Assembly: GCF_000820145.1 (NCBI RefSeq)
Contig: NZ_CDBW01000016.1
Span: forward strand, 124,001-188,000
Length of the DNA stretch: 64,000 nucleotides
Direction of reading: 5' to 3'
From: Aeromonas sobria
GTDB lineage: Bacteria > Pseudomonadota > Gammaproteobacteria > Enterobacterales > Aeromonadaceae
Made by a program: the position numbers and the translations under genes. Positions 55,899 through 64,000 of this stretch are shown here, in pieces (position 1 is the first letter of the stretch; every line of letters starts with the position of its first letter). The notes below the pieces were generated by a model. The model worked only from the letters and a program-made list of their open reading frames with translations, was not told the DNA's origin and did no database searches.

Positions 55899-57275
55899 AT
55901 GTCATCAATTCAATCGGCGTTAACCGCCATCGATAGCTTTATCTGGGGTCCGCCCCTGCTGATCCTGCTGGTCGGGACCGGTATCTATCTCACCCTGCGT
56001 CTGGGTCTGCTTCAGGTGGTGCGCTTGCCGCTCGCTCTGCGACTGGTCTTTGGCCGCGATCAGGGCCAGGGCAAGCAGGGGGATGTCTCTAGCTTCGGCG
56101 CCCTGTGCACCGCCCTCTCTGCCACCATTGGTACCGGCAACATCGTCGGGGTTGCCACCGCCATCAAGCTGGGTGGCCCGGGAGCCCTGTTCTGGATGTG
56201 GATGGCGGCGCTGTTCGGCATGGCCACCAAGTACGCCGAGTGCCTGCTGGCAGTCAAATACCGCGAACAGGATGCCAACGGCCAGATGGCTGGCGGCCCC
56301 ATGTACTATCTGGAGAAGGGGTTGGGTTCCAAGCCGCTCGCCAAGCTGTTTGCCCTGTTTGGCATCGGCGTGGCCTTCTTCGGGATCGGTACCTTCCCGC
56401 AGGTCAATGCCATCTCCGACGCCATGAGCCTCTCCTTCTCGGTGCCCCGTGAAGCGACTGCCGTGGTGCTGACCCTGATCGTGGCGCTGGTGACCCTGGG
56501 GGGCATCCAGTCCATCTCCAGCGTGTCGAGCAAGGTGGTCCCCTTCATGGCCATCTTCTACATCGTCGCCTGTCTGGGCGTGCTGGTGAACAACGCCAGT
56601 GCTCTGCCCGATGCCGTCATGCTGGTGATCGAGAGCGCCTTTAGCGGCCATGCGGCGACCGGCGGCTTCGTCGGCGCCAGCATCATGCTGGCGATCCAGT
56701 CCGGGGTGGCACGCGGGGTCTTCTCCAACGAGTCGGGGCTGGGCTCTGCGCCCATCGCGGCGGCGGCGGCCAAGACTGACTCCTGCGTGGAGCAGGGGCT
56801 GGTCTCCATGACCGGTACCTTTATCGACACCATCATCATCTGCACCATGACCGGCCTGACTCTGGTAGTGACTGGGGTATGGGGTGGTGATTTGAGCGGT
56901 GCCGCCATGACCAGCGCCGCCTTTGCGCAAGGACTGGATGCTCATATTGGCCAGTATCTGGTGAGCATTGGCCTCTTGTTCTTCGCCTTTACCACCATCC
57001 TGGGCTGGAACTACTACGGCGAGCGCTGCACCGAGTACCTGTTCGGGGTGAAGGCGATCAAGCCCTACCGCGTCATCTATCTGGCGCTGGTGGCGAGCGG
57101 CGCCTTCCTCCATCTGGATATGATTTGGTTGCTGGCCGATATCGTTAACGGCCTGATGGCGGTGCCCAACCTTATCGGCCTGATTGGCCTGCGCCATGTG
57201 GTGATTGCCGAGACCCGCGCCTACTTTGGTCGGGATCTGGATGGCGAAGCTGAACCGGAGCCGCAGACCGCCTGA
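55899..57275 (+). CDS. Sodium:alanine/glycine symporter, AGCS family (second copy)
   Basis: The 458-residue transporter has about ten to eleven spans and the AGCS signatures ATIGTGNIVGVATAIKLGG (about 72-90) and SNESGLGSAPIAAAAAKT (about 275-292). The glycine riboswitch upstream argues that glycine is a main substrate. ATG 55899 lies four bases after AAGGAGG. It differs clearly from the copy at 12450 in sequence and control. A terminator follows. Confidence 0.92.
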   Translation: MSSIQSALTAIDSFIWGPPLLILLVGTGIYLTLRLGLLQVVRLPLALRLVFGRDQGQGKQGDVSSFGALCTALSATIGTGNIVGVATAIKLGGPGALFWMWMAALFGMATKYAECLLAVKYREQDANGQMAGGPMYYLEKGLGSKPLAKLFALFGIGVAFFGIGTFPQVNAISDAMSLSFSVPREATAVVLTLIVALVTLGGIQSISSVSSKVVPFMAIFYIVACLGVLVNNASALPDAVMLVIESAFSGHAATGGFVGASIMLAIQSGVARGVFSNESGLGSAPIAAAAAKTDSCVEQGLVSMTGTFIDTIIICTMTGLTLVVTGVWGGDLSGAAMTSAAFAQGLDAHIGQYLVSIGLLFFAFTTILGWNYYGERCTEYLFGVKAIKPYRVIYLALVASGAFLHLDMIWLLADIVNGLMAVPNLIGLIGLRHVVIAETRAYFGRDLDGEAEPEPQTA

Positions 57276-57326
57276 GTTGGTTGTGCTGTTGCGGGATTTG
57301 ATCCGCGATATGAGCCTTAAGAAATC

Positions 57327-57356
57327 AAAGCCACGACCTGATGTCGTGGCTTTTTT
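57327..57356 (+). terminator. Terminator of the second symporter
   Basis: AAAGCCACGAC and GTCGTGGCTTT form an 11-bp stem with a 5-nt loop and a T-run. Confidence 0.9.
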
Positions 57357-57409
57357 GTGCGCTGCGCTATTTCCATGGACGGGCGTGTTCCCTCTCCTCT
57401 GGGAGAGGG

Positions 57410-58126
57410 TCAGGGTGAGGGGGATCGCCCCTCGCTCAACAGGCTATCCAGACGTGCTCGTACCTTGTCCACCAACGCCTGGTCGCCACCGCGCCAGCGA
57501 ATGCAGCTTGCCAGCGTGGTGGAGGTTCCCGTCATAAAGCGCAGTTCGCCGCCCGCCAACTCGTAGAAGCGGCTCGCCATCTTGGTTCCCTCATCCACAT
57601 CCCCAGCCACCAGCAGCATGGCTTGCGCCAGCACGGCGCCCTGGTGATCCTGCCCCGGCGCCAGCCAGCGCTGGGCGGTGCCGGTGATTTTGCGCCCCCC
57701 GATCACCAGATTGTACTGACCGTCGCAAAAGGAGCCGGGCACGAAGTCATAGCTTCCCGCAAGGCCGTACTCCGCCAGCAGGGTCAGCAGCGGCGCCCCC
57801 AGCAGCCGGTAGTAGTGGGCGAGATCGGTGGTGGTGCGAGGCAGCAGTAAGGAGAGGTTGAGAATGCCCGCCCCGTGGGGCACGGCGGTGCCGCCGCTGT
57901 CGCGCACATGTACCGGCCAGCCTTCATCTGCAAGTTGCTGGCAGGCGGCTTCGTAATGGGGGAGCCGGGTATCCTTGCGGGTGACAATCAGGCATTGGGG
58001 GGCTTGCCAAAGGTGAGCGCGGGGCTGGCCGTCGCGGGCACAGTCGCGCAGCCAGTGTTGCTCCTCAGCCAATATCTGGGCGGGGGTACAGGTGTTTGGG
58101 AGGGTGGGGAGCAGGGCATAGGGCAT
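57410..58126 (-). CDS. Lipoate-protein ligase A-family protein
   Basis: The 238-residue protein has the BPL/LplA catalytic fold: VRDSGGTAVPHGAGILNLSL matches the RRxSGGGAVYHDxGNLN motif, and NLVIGGRKITGTAQRW carries the active-site Lys. It probably attaches lipoate or octanoate to an acyl carrier domain. At 238 residues it lacks the C-terminal lipoate-ligase domain (LplA is about 338), so it may be an octanoyltransferase-type or amidotransferase. ATG 58126 follows GAGG. Confidence 0.8.
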   Translation of the reverse strand: MPYALLPTLPNTCTPAQILAEEQHWLRDCARDGQPRAHLWQAPQCLIVTRKDTRLPHYEAACQQLADEGWPVHVRDSGGTAVPHGAGILNLSLLLPRTTTDLAHYYRLLGAPLLTLLAEYGLAGSYDFVPGSFCDGQYNLVIGGRKITGTAQRWLAPGQDHQGAVLAQAMLLVAGDVDEGTKMASRFYELAGGELRFMTGTSTTLASCIRWRGGDQALVDKVRARLDSLLSEGRSPSP

Positions 58127-58351
58127 GGTGACATCCTCGGGCAAGCGCTGCCAGCACACTACCCGTGGCCGTTGGCAAGGTAAAGCCCGCCGCGTGCCTG
58201 TCTCTTGATCATCATTCGCGTTTAAGAGACAGGCTGGTGGGCAGAACGGGCGATACAGCAACGTGCCCCGGTATGATGCAGACCACCTGGCTTGACCAAG
58301 AAAAGGGTGTTTGAACGGCGATCGGCCCTATCCCGAGCAATGCACTCGTGC

Positions 58352-58383
58352 AAAAAAAACTCCCCACCGATGGGGTGGGGAGT
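58352..58383 (-). terminator. Terminator of yccA
   Basis: ACTCCCCACC and GGTGGGGAGT form a 10-bp stem; the A-run at 58352-58359 is a U-run on the minus strand, beyond the yccA stop. Confidence 0.88.
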
Positions 58384-58421
58384 TGGGTATCAGCGACAGC
58401 GCCGAAGCGGGGTTGCTCTGA

Positions 58422-59078
58422 TTAGTTGCGGTTGCCGCCAAGCAGGCTCAGCAAGCTCAGGAAGATATTGTAGATGGAGACATACAGGGTGACGGTCGCA
58501 GAGATGTAGTTGGTCTCGCCACCGCGCACGATCTGCTGGGTAGTCAGCAGGATGGCACCAGAGGAGAACAGCATGAACATGGCGGACAGAGCCAGGCTCA
58601 GGGCGCTCATCTGCAGGAAGATGTTGGCAACCATGGCCACCAGCAGCACCCAGAAACCGACGAACAGCATGCCGCCGATAAAGGAGAGGTCACGCTTGGT
58701 AGTCAGGGCATAGGCCGACAGACCGAAGAAGGTGAGCGCGGTACCGCCAAGGGCGGTCATCACGATCTCGCCACCACCATTGTTCATGTACATGTTGATG
58801 ATCGGGCCCAGGCTGTAGCCCATCAGACCGGTCAGGGCGAAGGTGAATACCAGACCCATGCCGTTATTCTGGTTTTTCTGAGTCAGGAACATCAAACCGT
58901 AGACGCCGATCAGGAATACGGCCCAGTGCAGCGGCGGCATGTTCATCACAGTAGCGACCCCTGCCACTACGGCAGAGAAGCCCAGCGTGAGGGAGAGCAG
59001 CATATAGGTGTTACGCAGCACCTTGTTGGTATCACGTACGGCACTTTGGGTGCCAGTGAAGATAGAACGGGTATCCAT
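58422..59078 (-). CDS. yccA: TMBIM-family membrane protein YccA
   Basis: YccA is an inner-membrane protein of the Bax-inhibitor-1 family that, in E. coli, is a substrate and modulator of FtsH. The 218-residue product has about seven spans and aligns end to end with E. coli YccA (219 residues): THKVLRNTYFLLSLTL corresponds to DTNKVLRNTYMLLSLTL here; VANIFLQ and GGETNYI are shared. Start 59078 matches that; an upstream in-frame start adds a polar leader. It is monocistronic and next to tRNA-Ser. Confidence 0.93.
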   Translation of the reverse strand: MDTRSIFTGTQSAVRDTNKVLRNTYMLLSLTLGFSAVVAGVATVMNMPPLHWAVFLIGVYGLMFLTQKNQNNGMGLVFTFALTGLMGYSLGPIINMYMNNGGGEIVMTALGGTALTFFGLSAYALTTKRDLSFIGGMLFVGFWVLLVAMVANIFLQMSALSLALSAMFMLFSSGAILLTTQQIVRGGETNYISATVTLYVSIYNIFLSLLSLLGGNRN

Positions 59079-59246
59079 CTTGGGTGTCCTCTTGATGTCC
59101 GGGTGAGGCGGCGAGCGGCCGTCTCGTGATCGCTGTTTGTTACCGCTTGTTATACGCATTGTATGTAGAACAAATAGGGATGACGAGGAACAATTTCAAG
59201 CCACCTGCCATTTTGCTCCCGCACACTATCCCACAGGAAATATGTA

Positions 59247-59276
59247 TTGCATATGAACGGGCCATTGACGTAGTAT
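59247..59276 (+). promoter_or_regulatory. Probable tRNA-Ser promoter
   Basis: TTGCAT (59247) and TAGTAT (59271) are 18 bp apart, followed by a GC-rich stretch typical of stringently controlled promoters, about 10 bp before the tRNA. Confidence 0.45.
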
Positions 59277-59287
59277 GCACGCCGTTC

Positions 59288-59375
59288 GGAGGGGTGGCAG
59301 AGCGGCTGAATGCACCGGTCTTGAAAACCGGCGATGGGTGACCATCCGTGGGTTCAAATCCCACCTCCTCCGCCA
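59288..59375 (+). tRNA. tRNA-Ser (anticodon UGA)
   Basis: The 88-nt sequence folds as a class II tRNA. Acceptor arms GGAGGGG and CTCCTCC pair, the anticodon stem CCGGT/ACCGG encloses CTTGAAA (anticodon TGA), a long variable arm follows, GTTCAAATC forms the T loop, and CCA is encoded. A terminator lies directly after. Confidence 0.97.
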
Positions 59376-59384
59376 TATTAAGAG

Positions 59385-59417
59385 AAAACCCAAGCGATTC
59401 AATCGCTTGGGTTTTTT
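59385..59417 (+). terminator. Terminator of tRNA-Ser
   Basis: AAAACCCAAGCGATT and AATCGCTTGGGTTTT form a 15-bp stem with a CA loop and long T-run. Confidence 0.95.
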
Positions 59418-59432
59418 CGTATTTGCATTTTG

Positions 59433-59466
59433 GCGGGAGAGGCGTGGCGAATCATGCCTCTCCCGC
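59433..59466 (-). terminator. Hairpin after ulaR
   Basis: GCGGGAGAGGC and GCCTCTCCCGC form an 11-bp stem around a 12-nt loop, a few bases past the ulaR stop. There is no strong U-tail on the minus strand. Confidence 0.6.
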
Positions 59467-59477
59467 TCCTCATGCGG

Positions 59478-60248
59478 TCACACCAGAATGACCTGCACGT
59501 CCTTGGCTTTGATCTGCTCGATCACTGCTTTATCCGCATCCTTGCCGGTGATCAGAATGTCGATCTTGCTGGCAGCGCAAAACAACATGCCTGCCCGTTG
59601 TCCCACCTTGCTGCTGTCGGCCAGTACCACCAGTCGGCCGACGTGGTTGAGCATCTTCTGCTCCGCCATGGCGGTCAGCATATCCATCTTGTAGAGACCA
59701 TCTGCGGTGACACCCTTGCCGCTGGTAAACATCCAGTGCCCGGCATAGAGGGAGGAGATCTCGTCCTGCGGTGCCAGGGTGATGGATTGCGACTTGTTGT
59801 ATTGACCCCCGATGATCACCACGCCGTCATGGTCATTCTCGATCAGGTAGTTGGCGAGTGGGAAGTAGTTGGTAATGACCTGAACATCCTGCCCGCAGAT
59901 CTCCTGACCCAGCACGAAGGCGGTGGAGCCACAGTTGATGACCGCGCTTTCGCCGGGTTTGATCAGATCCGCAGCTGCTTGGGCGATCCGCACTTTTTCG
60001 CTGTGATTGTCGCTGTGATTGAGGTTTTCGTTGCTGTCGAGGGGAGACCAGTGGGCTTTTTTTACCTGCATCAAGGCTTCGGCCCCGTTGCGCACCTTGC
60101 GCAGTTTGCCGGTGTCATTGAGCTTGTTGATATCGCGGCGAGCCGTTGCCGGAGAGATATCAAAGGCTTGCATTATGCTGTTGACCGACAGATGACGTTT
60201 CTGATTGAGCAATTCCAAAATGGCGTTATGGCGATGTGCTTCTGTCAT
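59478..60248 (-). CDS. ulaR: HTH-type repressor UlaR (DeoR family)
   Basis: UlaR represses L-ascorbate genes until L-ascorbate 6-phosphate binds. The 256-residue protein starts MTEAHRHN, like E. coli UlaR, and has a DeoR HTH ([19 protein letters not shown], about 31-49) and a sugar-phosphate-binding domain ([29 protein letters not shown]). Identity with E. coli UlaR is high along the whole length. Unlike in E. coli it is the last gene of the minus-strand ula unit. Confidence 0.93.
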   Translation of the reverse strand: MTEAHRHNAILELLNQKRHLSVNSIMQAFDISPATARRDINKLNDTGKLRKVRNGAEALMQVKKAHWSPLDSNENLNHSDNHSEKVRIAQAAADLIKPGESAVINCGSTAFVLGQEICGQDVQVITNYFPLANYLIENDHDGVVIIGGQYNKSQSITLAPQDEISSLYAGHWMFTSGKGVTADGLYKMDMLTAMAEQKMLNHVGRLVVLADSSKVGQRAGMLFCAASKIDILITGKDADKAVIEQIKAKDVQVILV

Positions 60249-60345
60249 ATCATGCCTAATGATGATTGAATCTGATTGGGTGGTGATTATATCGCGCATA
60301 AGTGTGGATGACAGCAACCTTGTTAACTCTTCTGATGACGGACGT

Positions 60346-61218
60346 TCAGGCGAGCGCCAGACCGGCTTGCTGGCCTAGCTCGACCAGTCGTGCCTTGGCC
60401 GTTTTCAGGTTGCTGGCCCACTGTGCATCCTTGGCCCACATCTCCAGCACCAGGGGCCCGTTGTAACCGATTTTTGCCAGGGTGTTGAAAATGGCGGCAA
60501 AGTCGACCTCTCCCTCGCCAATGACCAGATCACGGAACTGCCCGTTGCAATCGGCCGATACCTTGCGGGTGTCTTTGAGGTGGATCTGCACGATATGGTC
60601 TGCGCTCAATTGCAGCTCGGTGCAGGTGTCATAGTTCCAGCCGGTGATATTGCCGACATCCGGGTAGGCCATAAAGTAGGGGGAGGGGATCTGCTTTTTC
60701 AGCACCTCAAATTTGCTGAGGGAGTTGAGGTAGGGGGTATCCATGATCTCCACACCCAGCATGATGCCTGCCCGCTCTGCCATTTTGGCTGCCGCCTTCA
60801 TCCCTGCCACGAAATGGTGGTGGGTCTGTTCGCTTTGGGGTTCGTAATAGACGTCATAGCCCGCCAGCTGGATGCAGCGAATGCCGAGCTTGTAGGCCAG
60901 ATTGATCGCTTTTTCCATGATGATGGCCGCCTGCTCGCGGATGGCCGGATCCTGCGAACCAAACGGAAAGCGGCGATGGGCGCTCAGGCACATGGAGTGC
61001 AGCGGGAAGCTGTGCTGCTCGCACAGGTGTCTGAGCTGATAGATTTCGCTATCTGACCAATCCAGCCGCTGCAGTTTTTCATCTGACTCATCAATGGATA
61101 TTTCGATGAAATCAAAGCCAAGCTCTTTGGCCGACAGAATTTTCTCTTGCCACTCCAGTTCGGAGGGCATGGCTTTTTCATAAAGGCCGAGGCGAAAGGC
61201 ATGGTCAAAGTTATGCAT
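60346..61218 (-). CDS. ulaE: L-ribulose/L-xylulose-5-phosphate 3-epimerase UlaE
   Basis: UlaE is a TIM-barrel epimerase that turns L-xylulose 5-phosphate into L-ribulose 5-phosphate in ascorbate breakdown. The 290-residue product has [30 protein letters not shown] (a metal-ligand Glu), [17 protein letters not shown] and VLEMWAKDA with the second Glu. The length is normal for UlaE/SgbU. A GGAGC site precedes the ATG. Fourteen bases separate it from the HAD gene upstream. Confidence 0.93.
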   Translation of the reverse strand: MHNFDHAFRLGLYEKAMPSELEWQEKILSAKELGFDFIEISIDESDEKLQRLDWSDSEIYQLRHLCEQHSFPLHSMCLSAHRRFPFGSQDPAIREQAAIIMEKAINLAYKLGIRCIQLAGYDVYYEPQSEQTHHHFVAGMKAAAKMAERAGIMLGVEIMDTPYLNSLSKFEVLKKQIPSPYFMAYPDVGNITGWNYDTCTELQLSADHIVQIHLKDTRKVSADCNGQFRDLVIGEGEVDFAAIFNTLAKIGYNGPLVLEMWAKDAQWASNLKTAKARLVELGQQAGLALA

Positions 61219-61232
61219 ACAAGCTCCTGCAT

Positions 61233-62057
61233 TCAGATAGGGAAATAACGGTTCAATACCTCGAGGATCCCGTCCTCGTCGTTGCTCTCGCGGGTGACCC
61301 GGTTGGCCATCAGCTTGACCTCCGGCTCGGCATTGGCCATGGCGATGCCCATCCCCGCGAGACAGAGCATGGAGGTGTCGTTGTGGTTGTCGCCGATGGC
61401 GACCAGTCGTGCCGGGCTGATCCCTTGCTGTTCCAGATACTCCTGCAGTCGCGCCCCCTTGCTGTTGCCACAGCGGGCAAAATCAACCCGATTGGACCAG
61501 GACTGCTCGCCACTGAAGTGCTCGCGTACCCAGGGATGGTTTGAGAAAGCCTGAATGGCGGCGATCTCTCCCTCTGCCACGAATTTCCAGACATGGCTGC
61601 TGTTGGTCAGCTCCTCTTCAAACGAGTCAACAGTGGCCACCTGCGGCTGGATTGGCGGCGCAAAGCCGTTGGCCCACTGTTGCAACGCGGCCATGTAGCG
61701 CACCGGCTGATGAGCGGAGTAGACCATGCGGTCTGTGACATACATGACGAGGTTGAGCCGGTGCTCTCTTGCCAGCGCGATGAAGCGCTGTGCCAGCTGA
61801 TGGGGAATGGCGTTCTCTGCCAGCACAGCGGGTTGGTCGTAGTCGTAAACGTAGGTGCCGTTGCAGCAGATGATGGGGGTGGTCAGGCCCAATTCGTGGT
61901 GATAGGGGTGGGCGGCCGTATGGTGTCTGCCGGTGACCAGCATGACGGTGGCCTGCTCCTTGATCCTCATGATGGCCTCTTTGACGGCCGGCATGATGGT
62001 GTGAGCACTGGTCAGGGTGGTGCCATCGAGATCGAGGGCCAGGGCGTGATAGCGCAT
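61233..62057 (-). CDS. HAD-family phosphatase (YbhA-like, Cof type)
   Basis: The 274-residue Cof-type HAD hydrolase has all four motifs: LDLDGTT (8-14), VTGRH, a Lys in NSKGARL, and GDNHNDTSML (about 218-227). Segments VTGRHHTAAHPYHH and ICCNGTYVYDY follow E. coli YbhA, a pyridoxal-phosphate phosphatase. Its place inside the ula unit suggests it acts on an ascorbate-pathway sugar phosphate, perhaps to relieve phosphate toxicity; that is inference. It follows a 13-bp inverted repeat in the leader. Confidence 0.85.
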   Translation of the reverse strand: MRYHALALDLDGTTLTSAHTIMPAVKEAIMRIKEQATVMLVTGRHHTAAHPYHHELGLTTPIICCNGTYVYDYDQPAVLAENAIPHQLAQRFIALAREHRLNLVMYVTDRMVYSAHQPVRYMAALQQWANGFAPPIQPQVATVDSFEEELTNSSHVWKFVAEGEIAAIQAFSNHPWVREHFSGEQSWSNRVDFARCGNSKGARLQEYLEQQGISPARLVAIGDNHNDTSMLCLAGMGIAMANAEPEVKLMANRVTRESNDEDGILEVLNRYFPI

Positions 62058-62102
62058 CGTCTGATCTTCTTGTTATCCGGTGAGGGAGTGGGCAATAGAG
62101 GG

Positions 62103-62142
62103 GGTGATTGAGATGACGCCTTGCTGGCCCATCTCAATCACC
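62103..62142 (-). repeat. Perfect 13-bp inverted repeat between ulaG and the HAD gene
   Basis: GGTGATTGAGATG (62103-62115) and CATCTCAATCACC (62130-62142) are exact complements with a 14-nt loop. With no U-run it is not a usual terminator; it may set the relative stability of ulaG and downstream mRNA. Confidence 0.7.
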
Positions 62143-62167
62143 ATCCCTGGTATTACCCGACGTGTGC

Positions 62168-63235
62168 TTACAGGAAGGATTTGTAAGGCAGCTCCGGCTC
62201 GTCGATGAAGATGTCATCAAAGCCGCGCGGGTGCTGGTAGTGCAGCTTGCTCTGGTCGGTCGGGAAGGTGTACTTGCCACCGACTTGCCAGAAGAAGGGG
62301 CTGAAGCGGTAATCGAGGCGCTCTTTTTTCATGTTCCAGAGCACTTCGATCTCGCGGGGATCGCTTTGGAAGTTGGCCCAGATATCGTGGTGGAACGGGA
62401 TCACCACCTTGGTATTAAGGGACTCTCCGGCCCGCAAGATGTCTGATGAGGTCATCTTGTCGGTTACGCCGCGCGGGTTCTCGCCATAAGAGAGCAGCGC
62501 CACATCGATCTGGTAGTCATTGCCGTGCTTGGCGTAGTAGTTGGAGTAGTGAGAGTCACCAGAGTGGTAAAGATTGCCGCCGGATGTCTTGACCAGATAG
62601 TTCACCGCCCGCTCGTCCATGCCATCCAGAATGCTCTTGTCGGTGGAGGAGATTCCTGCCGGCAGGGTGACCAGCGCGGTACGATCAAAGGCATCGAGTA
62701 CCTGAATCACGATGTCACCCACCGGGATCTCGTCACCCACTCGCGCCACCACACAACGTTCGGCAGGCACACCCCAGCGCAACCAGAGGTCGACACAGGC
62801 CTGGGGGCCGATGAACTTCACATGATTCCCACAGTTCTGCAGCACTGCTGCCGCCACATTGACGTCGATATGGTCAGCATGATCATGGGTGGCCAACACC
62901 GCATCGATATCTTTAATCCCGAACGGATCGAGCACGAAAGGTGAGGTTCTCAGGTTGGGTTGCAGCTTGCGCACTCCCCCCATCCGCATCATCTGGTGCT
63001 GCTTGTTCATATAGGGATTGCCATGGGTTCTTTTACCCGTGCCGCACCAGAAGTCGATGGAGATGTTGGTATTGCCGGCAGACTTCAGCCAGATACCGGT
63101 GCAGCCCAGCCACCACATGGCGAAGGTGTCCGGTTTGACCTCTTCCTGCTCAATCTCTTCATTCAGCCAGGTGCCCCACTCGGGGAAGGTGCTGAGGATC
63201 CACGATTCACGGGTGATTTCTTCAATCTTGCTCAT
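62168..63235 (-). CDS. ulaG: L-ascorbate 6-phosphate lactonase UlaG
   Basis: UlaG opens L-ascorbate 6-phosphate to 3-keto-L-gulonate 6-phosphate. The 355-residue metallo-beta-lactamase-fold protein aligns closely with E. coli UlaG (354): [34 protein letters not shown], the metal motif THDHADH (here Ala where E. coli has Asn), [15 protein letters not shown], and a C-terminus ending in KSFL. Start 63235 is chosen to match. It is the first gene of the minus-strand unit. Confidence 0.95.
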   Translation of the reverse strand: MSKIEEITRESWILSTFPEWGTWLNEEIEQEEVKPDTFAMWWLGCTGIWLKSAGNTNISIDFWCGTGKRTHGNPYMNKQHQMMRMGGVRKLQPNLRTSPFVLDPFGIKDIDAVLATHDHADHIDVNVAAAVLQNCGNHVKFIGPQACVDLWLRWGVPAERCVVARVGDEIPVGDIVIQVLDAFDRTALVTLPAGISSTDKSILDGMDERAVNYLVKTSGGNLYHSGDSHYSNYYAKHGNDYQIDVALLSYGENPRGVTDKMTSSDILRAGESLNTKVVIPFHHDIWANFQSDPREIEVLWNMKKERLDYRFSPFFWQVGGKYTFPTDQSKLHYQHPRGFDDIFIDEPELPYKSFL

Positions 63236-63750
63236 CTGACATACCTTTTCTGGTTTGGATGGTTCACGCAGTGGTGATTCATCGGGTGATGACATGGCCT
63301 GCATGGTTGCTAGCCAGTGATTCGTTTTGATTGGTTGTGACTATATTATTGCTGTTCGTGATTATCAATGATTCTCGTGATTGTTTTATGAGATTAATTG
63401 CGGGATATTACAATCAAGAGATGAGTATGATTTTAAGTGTTTGTATTTATAGGGTTTATTGGTTTTACGTGCATTGTTAGGTTTTTTTTGAATCCTTTTG
63501 TGCGGCTTGTTGTGTGCTTTTAACCGAAATTTCACATCCGGGTGATGGAAAAAAGAGATTCTCCCGACCTAGATCTTCATCACAATAAATCACAATGTGA
63601 CCACGTATGATTATTTTAGATTCCACAGTGAGTGGTGACAGTTGAATCTGCTCGCGGGGCGTCAGGTAAAGCAATGCCCATATGAATGGTGAGATATCCG
63701 CACCAATCCAATAGCAATGAGTTGTCCTCATCTGGACGGAGCATAAATAT
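63236..63750. other. Divergent ulaG-ulaA regulatory region
   Basis: About 515 bp of AT-rich sequence with no supported gene. It holds direct repeats TCGTGATT at 63356 and 63375 (19 bp apart) and an exact palindrome TCACAATGTGA at 63590-63600, all candidates for UlaR or CRP binding. Promoters for both ula units must lie here. Confidence 0.6.
63356..63382 (+). promoter_or_regulatory. Direct repeats, candidate UlaR operators
   Basis: TCGTGATT occurs at 63356-63363 and 63375-63382, with related GTGATT/TTGATT motifs at 63318-63332. DeoR-family repressors often bind such repeats. The sites lie about 120 bp upstream of ulaG. Confidence 0.45.
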
Positions 63751-64000
63751 GGAAACCCTCTACAACGTTTTTTACATCTTTTACAGTCAGGTGATGACCA
63801 AGGCACCCCTGCTGTTGGGGCTGGTGACCTGTATTGGCTACCTGTTGCTCAAGCAGGATGGCACGACGGTCGTCAAGGGCACCGTGAAGACCATCGTCGG
63901 TTTCATGCTGGTGCAGGTGGGCGCCAGTACGCTGGTGGCCGGCTTCAAGCCGGTGGTGGACAAGATTGCGGAATATCATCACCTCACCGGTTCAGTGATT
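63751..64000 (+). CDS. ulaA: L-ascorbate PTS permease UlaA, N-terminal part
   Basis: UlaA is the membrane (EIIC) subunit of the ascorbate phosphotransferase system. The 83 visible codons begin METLYNVFYIFYSQVMTKAPLLLG and align with E. coli UlaA ([24 protein letters not shown], compared in parts). Two or three hydrophobic helices are visible before the window ends. GGACGGAGC lies upstream. ulaB, ulaC and others probably follow outside. Confidence 0.92.

Noticed and set aside
59288..59375. Genomic island at tRNA-Ser
   Set aside because: No integrase, repeated tRNA 3' end or atypical DNA follows; the downstream ula genes look native.
63477..63806. A 109-codon minus-strand ORF across the ulaA start
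   Set aside because: It is antisense to clear ulaA sequence and to regulatory DNA, and resembles no protein.

Overview
The window is a GC-rich gammaproteobacterial chromosome segment. The genus Aeromonas is the best guess. The bamA-skp-lpxD-fabZ-lpxA-lpxB-rnhB-dnaE-accA cluster, cysZ/smc/zipA/ligA, nrdD-nrdG, phoB-phoR and the ula genes all have enterobacterial or Vibrio-like sequence. A smc-zipA-ligA arrangement and an Na+/glycine-alanine symporter behind a tandem glycine riboswitch fit the Vibrio/Aeromonas/Shewanella side of the class. The assignment rests on recalled families, not on a search. The window is almost all ordinary chromosomal backbone: no insertion sequences, phage genes, CRISPR arrays or obvious islands were seen.

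Layout. 1-10.3 kb: end of bamA, then the outer-membrane/lipid A/replication/fatty-acid operon. 10.4-14.7 kb: a DUF3545 gene, transaldolase, a first AGCS Na+/amino-acid symporter behind a probable class II CRP promoter, and a TRIC-type channel. 14.8-22.5 kb: cysZ, then divergently smc, zipA and ligA. 22.5-29 kb: a periplasmic binding protein, the anaerobic ribonucleotide reductase pair nrdD-nrdG behind two NrdR-like boxes, small membrane and lipoproteins, and a GT14 glycosyltransferase. 29.2-32 kb: a marR-hlyD-DUF2955 efflux operon with SlyA-like operators. 32-38.1 kb: a sparse kilobase, then a self-contained malate/citrate module (2-hydroxycarboxylate symporter, malic enzyme, CitA/DcuS-type kinase, CitB/DcuR-type regulator). 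38.1-42 kb: a divergent EamA/AraC pair, a diguanylate cyclase and a VOC protein. 42-45.5 kb: phoB-phoR and a separate pstS, each with Pho boxes. 45.6-55 kb: housekeeping and stress genes (M48 protease, nagK, cutC with a decayed duplicate tail, FKBP, ytfK, yfcD, a shortened PaaK-like protein, peroxiredoxin, yrbG, group IV ornithine decarboxylase). 55-59.4 kb: glycine riboswitch plus second AGCS symporter, a lipoate-ligase-like gene, yccA and tRNA-Ser(UGA). 59.4-64 kb: an L-ascorbate locus, ulaG-HAD phosphatase-ulaE-ulaR on the minus strand, with ulaA divergent and cut by the window end.

How it fits together. Several units pair a transporter with its own enzymes or sensor: malate/citrate uptake and decarboxylation with a two-component system; ascorbate uptake with lactonase, epimerase and repressor; phosphate sensing with a phosphate-binding protein; glycine/alanine uptake under a glycine riboswitch. 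No wholly new system is evident. The points most worth a second look are regulatory: the riboswitch whose final hairpin masks the Shine-Dalgarno, the pstS leader ORF, the paired operators of the MarR efflux operon, two PurR-like sites before the first symporter, the duplicated cutC tail, and the HAD phosphatase and internal hairpin in the ula operon.
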